A stretch of DNA of 64,000 nucleotides from Dehalococcoidia bacterium (lineage in GTDB: Bacteria; Chloroflexota; Dehalococcoidia; Tepidiformales; Tepidiformaceae). The position numbers were made by a program, and so were the translations under genes. The first letter of the stretch is position 1. Each line of letters starts with the position of its first letter. The stretch is taken from positions 42,776-106,775 of the forward strand of contig JADLBC010000004.1 in the NCBI GenBank assembly GCA_020847985.1, in the 5' to 3' direction. This document shows positions 18,501 through 26,120 of the stretch, one piece after another. The notes beneath the pieces were generated by a model. That model had not been told where the DNA came from. It did no database searches and saw only the letters and a program-made list of their open reading frames with translations.

Positions 18501-18616
18501 AGTCGCAGTCAAGTATCAAGCCCCATAGCTCGCCATAAAGGAGCCAATTGTTAAGATCCCCCCCGGGATCCCCGCTCGAACCCCTCCATCCCCCTCCAGC
18601 GGCTGCGCCCGCCGGC

Positions 18617-19027
18617 CTACGCCGGCCGGAATTTCGGCAGCGCCACGTCCTCGTAGCGGTCCCATTCCACGACTACCGGCATGCCCACGCGGATGGCGTC
18701 GTTCGCCACACCGACGATGTTCGTGGGCAGGCGCACGCCCTCCTCCAACTCCACGAAGGCCACGTTGTACGGCGTCTGGAAGCCCGGGTGATAGCGCTGA
18801 TGCATGATGCCGAAGCTCCGCACCACACCCTTCCCGCTCGATTCCACCCATGCCGTTTCGTCCGCGAGGCAGACATCGCAATGGCGCCGCGAGGGCAGGC
18901 GCAGCGCGCCACAGGCGGTGCACTTCATGAGCATGAGGCGCCCGGCCATGCCGCCATCGAAGAACTCCTTCGAAATCTCATCGGCCTGGGGAAGCGGGCG
19001 CGAAGGCGCCGGGGTCGCGTCGGTCAT
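18617..19027 (-). CDS. Zn-ribbon/OB-fold partner protein of the thiolase (DUF35)
   Basis: A 136-residue DUF35 protein. An N-terminal helix precedes a zinc ribbon MKCTACGALRLPSRRHCDVCLA (two CxxC pairs, about residues 35-55), followed by an OB-fold with GKGVVRSFGIMHQRYHPGF and PYNVAFVELEEGVRL. Such proteins form complexes with thiolase-like enzymes and help with acyl-CoA binding, as in steroid side-chain aldolases and HMG-CoA synthesis complexes. It starts three bases after the thiolase stop. The pair is therefore almost certainly co-expressed and likely a complex. Confidence 0.9.
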   Translation of the reverse strand: MTDATPAPSRPLPQADEISKEFFDGGMAGRLMLMKCTACGALRLPSRRHCDVCLADETAWVESSGKGVVRSFGIMHQRYHPGFQTPYNVAFVELEEGVRLPTNIVGVANDAIRVGMPVVVEWDRYEDVALPKFRPA

Positions 19028-19030
19028 GGC

Positions 19031-20221
19031 TTAGCTCCGGTTTGGGCCCAGGATGAGGGCACCGTGGTAGTTGAGGATACCGCCGTTGCCGGTGCAGAGG
19101 ATGGCGTCGTTCTTCTGTTGCCGCTCGCCGCCCTGGCCGCGTCCCTGGATGACGGCCTCGCTGAGCGGTGTCATCCCCCACATGTAGTACCCGGAGAGTT
19201 CGCCGCCGCCCGTGTTCGTCGGCAGCGAACCGCCGGGCCCCAGCTTGCCATCGGCCACGAACGGCCCGCCCTCACCCTTTGCGCAGAAGCCGTAGTCCTC
19301 GAGGGTGACGAGCACGGTGTAGGTGTAGCAGTCGTACAGCTGGAGCTGGGTCATGTCCCGGGGGCCGAGGCCGGCCATGGAAAACGCCGTCTTCGCCGCG
19401 ATCTTCGCGCCCGTCTCCGTCTCCCAATCCGAACCCGATCGAAGCGGGTCGCCGGGGTGGCCCTGGCCCATCCCGAGCACGTACACGGGCGGGGCCTTCA
19501 TGTCCTTCGCCTGGTCGGCGCCGCTCACGATAACCGCGACGGCCCCATTCGAGACCAGGCAGCAATCGAGCAGGTGCAGCGGCTCCACGATCCAGCGCGA
19601 GGCGTGGTACATCTCCAGCGTCATCGGGTCGCGCATCTGGGCGCGCGGGTTCATCACCGCCCAGGCGCGTTCGGCCACGGCGATGGCGCCGAGCTGGTCG
19701 TGCGTCGTCCCATACAGCTCCATGTGGCGGCTGCAGGCGAGCGCGTACGAGGTGTTCGGCCCGAAGAACCCGGCGTGCTGGTAGAGCCCGGCTACGCCCT
19801 GCGGCCGCGAGGGCATGCGCGACGCTCCGCCGTACGACGAGCCGCTCGACTTTCCTTCGGTGAGCGGGTTGTCGGCGAACACGCACACCACGTGATTGGC
19901 CATGCCCGCGGCGATCGCGAGGCTGGCGTATTGCACCATCTGCGCCGCCGTCGACCCGGCCGCGTTCATGTGGTTCAACAGGCGGAGATTGTTCAGCCCC
20001 AGGTAGTTCTGCAGTCCGAGCCCGATGCCGCCGCCGGTGGTGCCCGTGATCCCGGGATTGATCAGCAGGCCATCGATCTCGTCCTTGCGAAGCCCGCTAT
20101 CGGCGATCGCCTCGCGCACGGCATCGGCCGCCAGTTCGTTCGCGCTCTTGCCGAAAATCCGGCCCATCGGCGTGATGCCGAGGCCCGTGATCGCGGTCGC
20201 GCCGCGCATCGGGTGTCCCAT
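19031..20221 (-). CDS. Thiolase-family protein (SCP-x/acetyl-CoA acetyltransferase type)
   Basis: The 396 residues match the lipid-transfer/SCP-x branch of thiolases. It starts with ATAITGLGITPMGRIFGKSANELAADA, and the middle has NHMNAAGSTAAQMVQYAS, the region that supplies the nucleophile in classic thiolases. Here there is no Cys (Ala-Gly-Ser), as in many SCP-x-like or aldolase-type members. The C-terminal His-containing DCYTYTVLVTLEDYGF and NTGGGELSGYYMWG blocks are present. With its DUF35 partner it may act as a retro-aldolase on steroid-like or branched acyl-CoAs; this is inference. A TTGCGA-N16-TAGAAT promoter precedes the ATG. Confidence 0.88.
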   Translation of the reverse strand: MGHPMRGATAITGLGITPMGRIFGKSANELAADAVREAIADSGLRKDEIDGLLINPGITGTTGGGIGLGLQNYLGLNNLRLLNHMNAAGSTAAQMVQYASLAIAAGMANHVVCVFADNPLTEGKSSGSSYGGASRMPSRPQGVAGLYQHAGFFGPNTSYALACSRHMELYGTTHDQLGAIAVAERAWAVMNPRAQMRDPMTLEMYHASRWIVEPLHLLDCCLVSNGAVAVIVSGADQAKDMKAPPVYVLGMGQGHPGDPLRSGSDWETETGAKIAAKTAFSMAGLGPRDMTQLQLYDCYTYTVLVTLEDYGFCAKGEGGPFVADGKLGPGGSLPTNTGGGELSGYYMWGMTPLSEAVIQGRGQGGERQQKNDAILCTGNGGILNYHGALILGPNRS

Positions 20222-20239
20222 CGCTGCACCTCCGCCGCG

Positions 20240-20267
20240 ATTCTAGGGCCCGGCGCGCCGCTCGCAA
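20240..20267 (-). promoter_or_regulatory. Promoter of the thiolase-DUF35 operon
   Basis: TTGCGA (20267-20262) and TAGAAT (20245-20240) with a 16-bp spacer, 19 bp upstream of the thiolase ATG. Confidence 0.6.
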
Positions 20268-20359
20268 CCGCCGGCCATGTTCGCGGGCGAGACTCACGCG
20301 CGCGGCGCCCGAACCGCATGGCCTGAGCACCAGCATCCCGAAGGGGAGACACAAAGAAA

Positions 20360-20398
20360 CGCCTCGCCGGGACGGAGGAGGGCAGTCCCGGCGAGGCG
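20360..20398 (-). terminator. Intrinsic terminator of the exported helical protein gene
   Basis: A perfect 14-bp stem (20360-20373 with 20385-20398) and an 11-base loop, followed on the minus strand by TTTCTTTGTGT. It lies just behind the stop at 20417. Confidence 0.85.
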
Positions 20399-20416
20399 CT
20401 CATGGAAGGAGTATGG

Positions 20417-21133
20417 CTAGTTGGTGGCCGAAGGTGCCGCCTGCGGTCCGCGAGCCGGGCGCCCAACCTGGTCGATGCGGCTGTCGAGGTTCGCCGTGAA
20501 GTCGGCGAGCTTCTGGTCGGCCTGCGCCTGCGTGAGCTTGCCGCCGGTCACGGCCTCGGCGAGATCGGTCTTCTTCTCTTCGGTGAGGTACGCCTTGAGG
20601 GCGTCGCGCGTCTTCCCGTGGTTCTGGGCGACCGTGGCCAGGCTCTGCGTGGTCAGTTCGCTGCGAAGGGTGTCCTCGCTGATGCCCAGCCAGGTGGCGA
20701 TGCTCGCGGAATCGACCATGCCGCCGGGGCCGCCGGGGCCGCCGCGGCCGTGGTCACCGCCGCCCGGGCCGCCCTTGCCGCCGCCTGCCATGAAACCGGC
20801 GCCCGCTTCGCCGGCACGGGTGCGCATCTCGGCCGCGCGCTCGGCGGTGATGGTGCCCTTCGCCACGAGTTCATCGATCGTCGCGAGGTTCGCCTTCTGC
20901 ACGGCCGCGTTCAGAGCATCGACGCTGATGCCGAGGTTGCCGGCGAGCTTCGTCATGTAGGCGCCGAGATCGGCGGCCCGCTCGGCCGCGTGGTCCGTGG
21001 TCGAAGGTGCCGTCTGCGTCGAAGGCGTTTGCGTGCTCGTCGCGCCCTGGGCCTGCACGAGCGTGCCGCCGAAGATGCCGATTGCGCTGAACGCGGCGCC
21101 GCCGGCGAGGGTGAGGGCCTGGATCTTGTTCAT
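20417..21133 (-). CDS. Exported helical protein with two repeats and a Gly-rich spacer
   Basis: The 238-residue protein starts MNKIQALTLAGGAAFSAIGI, a signal peptide ending near VQAQG. A Thr/Gln-rich stretch follows. Two related helical units then occur: LAGNLGISVDALNAAVQKAN and IATWLGISEDTLRSELTTQS, separated by a Gly-rich segment (GGGKGGPGGGDHGRGG). The units end with stretches like TITAERAAEMR and KLTQAQADQKLADF. No family name is given with confidence; similar short 'LGIS..L' repeat proteins occur in envelopes of Gram-positive and Chloroflexota species. The ATG at 21133 has GGAAGGA upstream. It lies directly behind a two-component system and has a possible regulator site upstream. Confidence 0.75.
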   Translation of the reverse strand: MNKIQALTLAGGAAFSAIGIFGGTLVQAQGATSTQTPSTQTAPSTTDHAAERAADLGAYMTKLAGNLGISVDALNAAVQKANLATIDELVAKGTITAERAAEMRTRAGEAGAGFMAGGGKGGPGGGDHGRGGPGGPGGMVDSASIATWLGISEDTLRSELTTQSLATVAQNHGKTRDALKAYLTEEKKTDLAEAVTGGKLTQAQADQKLADFTANLDSRIDQVGRPARGPQAAPSATN

Positions 21134-21267
21134 CGTGGTGGTTTCCTTCCTGTCGTGGTGGGGACGTCCCCGTGGATGCGGAGTGTTCGTCGAGCCCGGG
21201 TTCGCCGCCCATTCGCCCTTGCTCTGATTGCAGGATGCCGCCGCAAGGTGAGCGCCCTCGGGGAGCA

Positions 21268-21286
21268 AGCTGAGAGGTCCATGAGA
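21268..21286 (-). promoter_or_regulatory. Possible response-regulator site: 11-bp spaced direct repeat
   Basis: TCTCATGG and TCTCAGCT starting 11 bp apart, about 135 bp upstream of the exported-protein ATG. It resembles the stronger repeat in front of the response-regulator gene. A TTGACC lies just upstream (21303-21298). Confidence 0.3.
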
Positions 21287-21351
21287 AAGGGAAACGCCCG
21301 GTCAACGCTGTTCGCCGCCAACACGCCGGGCGGCCGGCCGGGGAGCGCACG

Positions 21352-21378
21352 AAAAAGGGGACGGCCATCGCCGTCCCC
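21352..21378 (-). terminator. Intrinsic terminator of the two-component operon
   Basis: GGGGACGG stem with a 6-base loop (21357-21378), followed on the minus strand by TTTTT (21356-21352). It is placed 25 bases behind the histidine kinase stop. Confidence 0.88.
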
Positions 21379-21402
21379 CGGGGGGTGCCGAACCGGGCGC
21401 CG

Positions 21403-22824
21403 TCAGACCGGCAGCGCCACCGAGAACACCGCCCCGTGCGGCACGTTCGCGCGCGTCGCGACGCTGCCCGCGTGCGCCTCGACAATCGCCTTCACGATCG
21501 CCAGCCCGAGGCCCGTGCCGCCGCCCTTGCTTCGCACGCGGCCCTTGTCCACCCGGTAGAAGGGCTCGAAGACGTGCTGGGCATCCTCCGTCGTGAGGCC
21601 TGGACCCAGGTCGGCCACTTCCAGCAGTGCGCGCATGCCCTCGTCCCGCACGGTGACGGTGACGGGCGAGTCCGCCGGCGTGTGGTTGATCGCATTCGTC
21701 ACCAGGTTCGCGATGACCTGCCGCAGGCGGGCCTCGTCGCCGTGCACGTACACGGGCTCCGGCGCGACCAGTTCGACCGTGCGGCCGGGAGCGACCACGC
21801 GCGCGTCGTCGACGGCATCCTGCGCGAGTTGGGCGATGTCCACGGGCGCGCGGTCAAGTGGCCTCCCCTGGTTCAACCGCGCCAGCAGCAGCAGTTCTTC
21901 CACGAGCACGCTCATCCGCGCCGACTCCTCGTCCACGCGGCGCATCACCTTCGCCAGGTCTTCGGGGCGCTGGTCGGCACCGCGCCGGAAGAGCTCGGCG
22001 TACCCGCGGATGGAGGTGAGCGGGGTGCGCAGCTCGTGCGAGGCATCGGCGACGAAGCGGCGCAGCTGCTCTTCCGAGGCCTTCTGTTCCGCGAACGCCT
22101 CCTCGAGGCTGCCGAGCATCTGGTTGAGGGCCGTGCCCAGCCGCCCGACCTCGGTGCGGTTGTCGGTGTGCTCCACGCGCCGGGTGAGGTTGCCCGCAGC
22201 GATTTCGCCCGCCGTCGCCGCCATCCCATCCAGCGGCCGCAGCCCCAGCCGCACCAGCCAGAACGCGATCGCCGCGACCACGAGGACGACCGCCGCCGAG
22301 ACCGCGACCGACGTAGTGCGCAGGTCATTCAGCGCCTGGTCGGTGCTCGTCATCGGGATGGCGATGAGCAGCACGTGGTCATCGTCCAGCGCCTGCGCCA
22401 TCACCCGGTACCGGAACGCCCCGTCCGTGGAATCGACCGAGAGGAAGCTCGTTTCCGTGGTGTCGACCTTCTCTGGAAGTGCGGGCGGCGCGTATGAGGT
22501 GCCGAAGCCCAGCACCAGGCTCGATGCCGTCCCGTCTTCGTCGCGGATCTCGCCGTAGGTGCCGGGTGGGAACGATGTCGGCGGCAGCCCCCGATCCCGG
22601 CGGTCGTCCCGCGAGGGGTAGGGATACGTGCCGTCCGCGTTCGGCGCCGTCGTTCGCTGCCGCTCGATTTCGTGCGAAACCGGGTCGGCGGCCTGCACCA
22701 GCTGGTCGTCGATGCGGTCGACGAGATACCCGCGGACGACGAGGAAGGTGGTCACATTCGCGCCCGCCAGCCCGGCAAGCACCACCACCACCAGCCCAAC
22801 GATGAGGCGCGCGCGCAGCGACAC
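21403..22824 (-). CDS. Sensor histidine kinase, HAMP type
   Basis: The 473 residues run as follows. A first membrane helix lies at about 8-30 (LIVGLVVVVLAGLAGANVTTFLV). An extracytoplasmic sensor of about 130 residues comes next. A second helix spans about 168-190, then a HAMP domain with LGLRPLDGMAATAGEIAAGN. HisKA carries the phospho-His in FVADASHELRTPLTSIRGY, and the ATPase domain shows QVIANLVTNAINHTP (N box), DLGPGL and GGGTGLGLAIVKAI (G boxes). The start is GTG at 22824; AGGAGCTAAGCC (which holds the regulator stop) serves as ribosome-binding site. It pairs with the regulator just upstream. The stimulus is unknown; the neighbours suggest envelope or redox status. Confidence 0.94.
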   Translation of the reverse strand: MSLRARLIVGLVVVVLAGLAGANVTTFLVVRGYLVDRIDDQLVQAADPVSHEIERQRTTAPNADGTYPYPSRDDRRDRGLPPTSFPPGTYGEIRDEDGTASSLVLGFGTSYAPPALPEKVDTTETSFLSVDSTDGAFRYRVMAQALDDDHVLLIAIPMTSTDQALNDLRTTSVAVSAAVVLVVAAIAFWLVRLGLRPLDGMAATAGEIAAGNLTRRVEHTDNRTEVGRLGTALNQMLGSLEEAFAEQKASEEQLRRFVADASHELRTPLTSIRGYAELFRRGADQRPEDLAKVMRRVDEESARMSVLVEELLLLARLNQGRPLDRAPVDIAQLAQDAVDDARVVAPGRTVELVAPEPVYVHGDEARLRQVIANLVTNAINHTPADSPVTVTVRDEGMRALLEVADLGPGLTTEDAQHVFEPFYRVDKGRVRSKGGGTGLGLAIVKAIVEAHAGSVATRANVPHGAVFSVALPV

Positions 22825-22827
22825 GGC

Positions 22828-23577
22828 TTAGCTCCTTGGCAACCGCAGCGAATACCCGAACCCCCGCACCGTTTGCAGCAGGGCGGGCCGTTCGATGTCG
22901 ATCTTCTTGCGGAGGTAGCTGATGTAGGTTTCGACGATGTTCGTGTCGCCATCGAAGTCGTAGTTCCAGACGTGGTCCACGATCTGGTCCTTCGAAAGCA
23001 CGCGGTTGGCGTTCTCCAGCAGGTAGCGGAGCAGCTTGAACTCCGTCGGCGTGAGTTCGATGTCCCGGCCGCGGCGCTGCACCTCCATGCTGTCCAGGTT
23101 CATCTCCAGGTCGCCTACGCTGAGGCGGTGGGGGGCCTCCTGGGGCGCCGAACGGCGCAGCGCCACCCGCACCCGCGCCACCAGCTCGGCGAGGCTGAAC
23201 GGCTTGCAGATGTAGTCGTCACCGCCGAGGGTGAGGCCGCGCACGCGGTCCTCCGGGGCATCGGCGGCCGTCAGGAAGAGCACGGGGACGTGTTCATCGT
23301 CCGCGCGCAGCCGCCGCAGGACGTCGAAGCCATCGATGTCGCCAAGCATCACGTCCAGGATGAGCACGTCCGGCCGGAAGGTCTTCACCGTGGCCAGCGC
23401 CTCGCGGCCACTCGGCGCCGTCTCCACCGAAAACCCCTCGTAGCGGAGCGTGGTCGCGACCAGGTCGGTGATCGCTTCTTCATCGTCCACCACGAGGATG
23501 CGGACGGAGCTTTCCGGCTGCTGGCCGTTCGAAGTACGCGCCATGTCCATCTTCCCGTTGCTGTCTGTCGCGATCAT
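22828..23577 (-). CDS. OmpR/PhoB-family response regulator
   Basis: A 249-residue regulator. The receiver domain has the acidic pair in VVDDEEA, phospho-Asp in DVLILDVMLGD, the Thr in VLFLTAADAP and Lys in DYICKPFSLAEL. The winged-helix DNA-binding domain has ELTPTEFKLLRYLLENANRVLSKDQIVDHVWNYD and ETYISYLRKKI. The ATG at 23577 has AGGAG upstream. ATGs at 23550 and 23544 are also possible, since GATAAT overlapping the first ATG could itself be a -10. A perfect 11-bp spaced repeat lies right in front, suggesting autoregulation. The frame is open much further upstream but that part runs through a terminator and is not coding. Confidence 0.93.
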   Translation of the reverse strand: MIATDSNGKMDMARTSNGQQPESSVRILVVDDEEAITDLVATTLRYEGFSVETAPSGREALATVKTFRPDVLILDVMLGDIDGFDVLRRLRADDEHVPVLFLTAADAPEDRVRGLTLGGDDYICKPFSLAELVARVRVALRRSAPQEAPHRLSVGDLEMNLDSMEVQRRGRDIELTPTEFKLLRYLLENANRVLSKDQIVDHVWNYDFDGDTNIVETYISYLRKKIDIERPALLQTVRGFGYSLRLPRS

Positions 23578-23586
23578 TATCCCTGC

Positions 23587-23605
23587 TCCTGTGAGATTCC
23601 TGTGA
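23587..23605 (-). promoter_or_regulatory. Probable response-regulator binding site (direct repeat TCACAGGA, 11-bp period)
   Basis: Two identical octamers TCACAGGA begin exactly 11 bp apart on the minus strand (23605 and 23594), directly before the regulator gene, with GATAAT six bases further. OmpR/PhoB proteins bind such 11-bp spaced repeats as dimers, so autoregulation is likely. The second copy overlaps the AGGAG ribosome-binding site. Confidence 0.5.
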
Positions 23606-23625
23606 ACGTCCCCGGCTGGCCCCGG

Positions 23626-23658
23626 AAAAGGCGGCGCCGGCATCACACCGGCGCCGCC
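23626..23658 (-). terminator. Intrinsic terminator of the ferric-reductase-like operon
   Basis: A perfect 11-bp stem (23630-23640 with 23648-23658), loop of seven, then TTTT on the minus strand. It lies 15 bases behind the stop at 23673. Confidence 0.88.
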
Positions 23659-23672
23659 AACAGGACGGCGGA

Positions 23673-24335
23673 TCAGGCCGCCCTGGAGATGGAACCCCGC
23701 TCGCCGGCCGGTACCGCCCGCGCCGCCTTCGCCGCCGGCCGTGCCAGCAGCCGCAGCATGAGCAGCCCCGTGACGAGTGCCGCCGAACCGATGTAGAGCA
23801 CCTGCACCGGGGCCAGCGCCGTGTCCGTGCCGGCCGTCATGCCGTGTACCAGCGAGAGCGCCCAGGCGAGAAACGACACGTAGTGCAGCCGCCGCCAGTT
23901 CGCATAGCCGATCTGCTTCCGCACGCGCACGCTCGCCGTCACCACCGCGGTCGCCCACCCGCCAATCACGCCCAGGCCGGTCCAGAACGGGTTGGAAGGG
24001 CTCACGAAGGGGATGACCAGGCTCAGCAGCGTGTAATGGAAGAACCCGTCGAAGAGAAGCGCTCCACCGTGCAGCCCGAGGAACACGATCGAGAGCACGC
24101 TCAGGAACGTGTGGAGGTCGCCGGCCACGCGCGCCGGCATCACGTGCTTCGCCGTGCGCGTGCTCAGCAACAGGCCCAGCACCACGCTCGCCGAGAGCAG
24201 CGCATAGGCGGCGAGGCCCGAGGCCCGGCTCAGCAGCCACGCCTGCTCCCCGAAGTCTGCTCCCTGCATCGCCAGCCCGCCCGCGAACGCCGTGATGCCC
24301 GCCGAAAGCCACAGGAACGCCGTATTCGTCGTCAT
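23673..24335 (-). CDS. Ferric-reductase-like transmembrane haem protein
   Basis: A 220-residue integral membrane protein with about six helices and the ferric-reductase-like (MsrQ/NOX-related) haem histidines: DLHTFLSVLSIVFLGLHGGALLF (two His on one helix) and RLHYVSFLAWALSLVHGMTAG (two His on the other). It lacks FAD- and NAD-binding domains, so it would pass electrons through b-type haem to an unknown partner. The ATG lies one base after the stop of the small anchored protein upstream (TGAGATG), and a terminator follows, so the two form an operon placed before the two-component system. Function inferred from the fold only. Confidence 0.8.
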   Translation of the reverse strand: MTTNTAFLWLSAGITAFAGGLAMQGADFGEQAWLLSRASGLAAYALLSASVVLGLLLSTRTAKHVMPARVAGDLHTFLSVLSIVFLGLHGGALLFDGFFHYTLLSLVIPFVSPSNPFWTGLGVIGGWATAVVTASVRVRKQIGYANWRRLHYVSFLAWALSLVHGMTAGTDTALAPVQVLYIGSAALVTGLLMLRLLARPAAKAARAVPAGERGSISRAA

Positions 24336-24336
24336 C

Positions 24337-24606
24337 TCAGGACCCCCGGGAGGTGCGCGCGGCCACCGTGGCCTGCTTCGTCGCCGTGGCGGTGGCCGCC
24401 GCGGTGGCCGCCGGCGCGCCCGTCGTGGGCGTCGAAACGGGTGCGGCCGTGCCCGCGATCGTCGAAGCCGCCAGAGTCGTCGTCGTCGTGACCGCGGCCG
24501 GCTGGGCGGCGTTCGTATCGTTCGCGTGGTTGAGATAGCCCCAGGTGCCCGCGAAACCGGCGAGCACGAACCCCGCGGTGATCGTCCGGACCAGGTTGCC
24601 TGTCAT
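24337..24606 (-). CDS. Small membrane-anchored Thr/Ala-rich protein
   Basis: An 89-residue protein. An N-terminal hydrophobic helix (MTGNLVRTITAGFVLAGFAG) acts as signal anchor or uncleaved signal. A short conserved-looking WGYLNHANDTNAAQ comes next, then a low-complexity Thr/Ala/Pro-rich stretch (AVTTTTTLAAST, ATAAATATATK) ending TSRGS. AGGAG lies six bases before the ATG at 24606. It is translationally linked to the haem membrane protein downstream and is probably its extracytoplasmic partner. No family is recognised. Confidence 0.6.
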   Translation of the reverse strand: MTGNLVRTITAGFVLAGFAGTWGYLNHANDTNAAQPAAVTTTTTLAASTIAGTAAPVSTPTTGAPAATAAATATATKQATVAARTSRGS

Positions 24607-24686
24607 CGTCGTCTCCTTCGGCCTCGCCGCTCGCGGCCTCGCACACCACACGATGGACGGGCTGCCTTGGCCGCACCCCCGGTTCG

Positions 24687-24705
24687 CGCTGGGAGTTTCC
24701 TGAGA
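24687..24705 (-). promoter_or_regulatory. Possible response-regulator site: 11-bp spaced direct repeat
   Basis: TCTCAGGA and TCCCAGCG starting 11 bp apart on the minus strand, about 80 bp upstream of the small anchored protein gene. The first unit matches 7 of 8 bases of the repeat before the response-regulator gene. No clear -10 follows on this strand. Confidence 0.28.
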
Positions 24706-24728
24706 ATGCCGGTCACCGCCGGGCGGGC

Positions 24729-24734
24729 TATCAT
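24729..24734 (+). promoter_or_regulatory. Predicted -10 box for the 3-hydroxyacyl-CoA dehydrogenase gene
   Basis: TATCAT, 32 bp before the ATG at 24767. CTCAGGAG in the leader is the ribosome-binding site. Confidence 0.45.
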
Positions 24735-24766
24735 CCCCTCGCAACTACGCCTCAGGAGAAAACCAC

Positions 24767-25519
24767 ATGAAGCTCGAGGACATCCGCACGATTGGCGTGC
24801 TCGGCGGCGGGGTGATGGGCGGCGGCATCGCCCAGGTCTGCGCCCTGGCCGGCTACGACGTCGTCATTCGCGATATCAACGACGACGCCATCGATGCCAC
24901 GAAGCAGGCCGTGTTCGATGGCAAGTGGGGCATCAAGCGCGCTGTCGAACGCGGCAAGGTCAACTTCGATGACGCCGTCGCGGCGATGGCCCGCGTCAGC
25001 TTCACGCTCGATCTCGCCGGACTGGCGAACTGCGAGTTCATCTTCGAAGCCGTCCCCGAGAAGCTTGAACTGAAGCAGGCCGTATTCAAGGAACTCGACG
25101 CGGTCGCGAAGCCGACCGCCGTCTTCGGCAGCAACACCTCCGGCTTCGTCATCCAGGACCTCGCCCGCGATGTCTCGGAAGCGCGCAAGCCGCTGTTCAT
25201 CGGCATGCACTTCTCGAATCCGGTGCCCACCATGCGCATGCTCGAGGTGATCTACACGCCGCAGAACACGCAGGACGTCATCGATGCCTCCGTCGCGCTC
25301 GGCGAGCGCATCGGCAAGGCCGTCTCGCTCGTGAGGGACACGCCCGAGACCTACGGCTTCCTGCTCAACCGCATCTTCGGCGCCGCCCGCCGCGAGGCCG
25401 TGGCCATCGTCGAACAGGGCATCGCCACCCGAGAGGACGTCGATAAGGCGATGATCACGGGCCGAAACTGGCCGGCCGGCTTCTTCGGCAGCCGCGGCGG
25501 CATCGGCAAGGAGTGGTAG
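24767..25519 (+). CDS. 3-hydroxyacyl-CoA dehydrogenase
   Basis: NAD-dependent oxidation of 3-hydroxyacyl-CoA in beta-oxidation, or the reverse in 3-hydroxybutyryl-CoA formation. The 250 residues show the Rossmann GVLGGGVMGGGIAQVCALAGY (near residue 10), the substrate Ser in FGSNTSGF, the catalytic His in GMHFSNPVPTMRMLEVI with its Glu, and Asn in YGFLLNRIFGAA. The C-terminal domain stops after GSRGGIGKEW, about 30-40 residues short of the usual 285, so part of the dimer domain is missing. The ATG has CAGGAG upstream. It stands alone between divergent and unrelated neighbours. Confidence 0.88.
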   Translation: MKLEDIRTIGVLGGGVMGGGIAQVCALAGYDVVIRDINDDAIDATKQAVFDGKWGIKRAVERGKVNFDDAVAAMARVSFTLDLAGLANCEFIFEAVPEKLELKQAVFKELDAVAKPTAVFGSNTSGFVIQDLARDVSEARKPLFIGMHFSNPVPTMRMLEVIYTPQNTQDVIDASVALGERIGKAVSLVRDTPETYGFLLNRIFGAARREAVAIVEQGIATREDVDKAMITGRNWPAGFFGSRGGIGKEW

Positions 25520-25590
25520 CACCGGCGATCCCGGCTACCGTGCGCACGCCTAACCGTGCGCACGGCGGCCGGGCCGGGCGCGAAACGCTC

Positions 25591-26037
25591 ATGTCCACCA
25601 CCATCCGGACCGCCGCTCCAGCCGACCTGGTGGCGCTCCTCGAGCTCTACCGTCAGCTGGATGGCGCCCCGGAGGCCACGCCCCCCGGTGACGCCGAAGA
25701 GGCGTTCGCGGCGCTCCTGGCGATGCCCTCCGCGACTCTGCTCGTGGCCGAGCACCAGGGCCGCGTCGCGGGCACGATCACGATGGTGGTCGTGCCCAAC
25801 CTCACCCATCGCGCGCAACCCTGGGCCCAGCTCGAAAACATGGTCGTCGATGCCGCGGCCCGTGGCGGAGGCATCGGCCACGCGCTCATGGCCGAGGCGC
25901 TGCGGCGCGCGCGCGAGGCCGGTTGCTACAAGGTCCAGCTCCAATCACGCAACGAACGCCACGATGCCCACCGTTTCTACGAGCGCGAGGGCTTCCGCGT
26001 CACGTCCGCGGGCTTCCGGCTCTACTTCGACGGCTGA
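25591..26037 (+). CDS. GNAT-family N-acetyltransferase
   Basis: A 148-residue GNAT protein. It has the N-terminal IRTAAPADLVALLELYRQLD, a central strand LVAEHQGRVAGTITMVVVPNL, the acetyl-CoA-binding loop VVDAAARGGGIGHALMAEALRRARE (near 85-110) and a C-terminal RNERHDAHRFYEREGFRVTSAGFRLYFD. The family transfers acetyl from acetyl-CoA to amines; the substrate is unknown. The ATG at 25591 is chosen because homology begins there, although the frame is open further upstream. The gene is followed by a MOSC-domain gene in the same direction, with its own ribosome-binding site. Confidence 0.87.
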   Translation: MSTTIRTAAPADLVALLELYRQLDGAPEATPPGDAEEAFAALLAMPSATLLVAEHQGRVAGTITMVVVPNLTHRAQPWAQLENMVVDAAARGGGIGHALMAEALRRAREAGCYKVQLQSRNERHDAHRFYEREGFRVTSAGFRLYFDG

Positions 26038-26120
26038 TTCACGCGCCGCGTGACCCGTATCACGAGACCGCGGCCTGCCGGGCCGGGCATGATGGACGAA
26101 CCCACCCCCGGAGGCGCCCA

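Noticed and set aside
18464..18616. AT-richer gap between the VOC and DUF35 genes considered as a transfer boundary
   Set aside because: No repeats, att-like site or mobile gene; just a promoter region for the VOC gene.
21134..21402. Gap between kinase gene and exported-protein gene searched for a small RNA or ORF
   Set aside because: Only the kinase terminator, a TTGACC and the weak 11-bp repeat were found; nothing supports a gene.
23578..24312. Upstream extension of the response-regulator frame
   Set aside because: It crosses a strong terminator and the ferric-reductase-like gene; receiver homology begins only after 23577.
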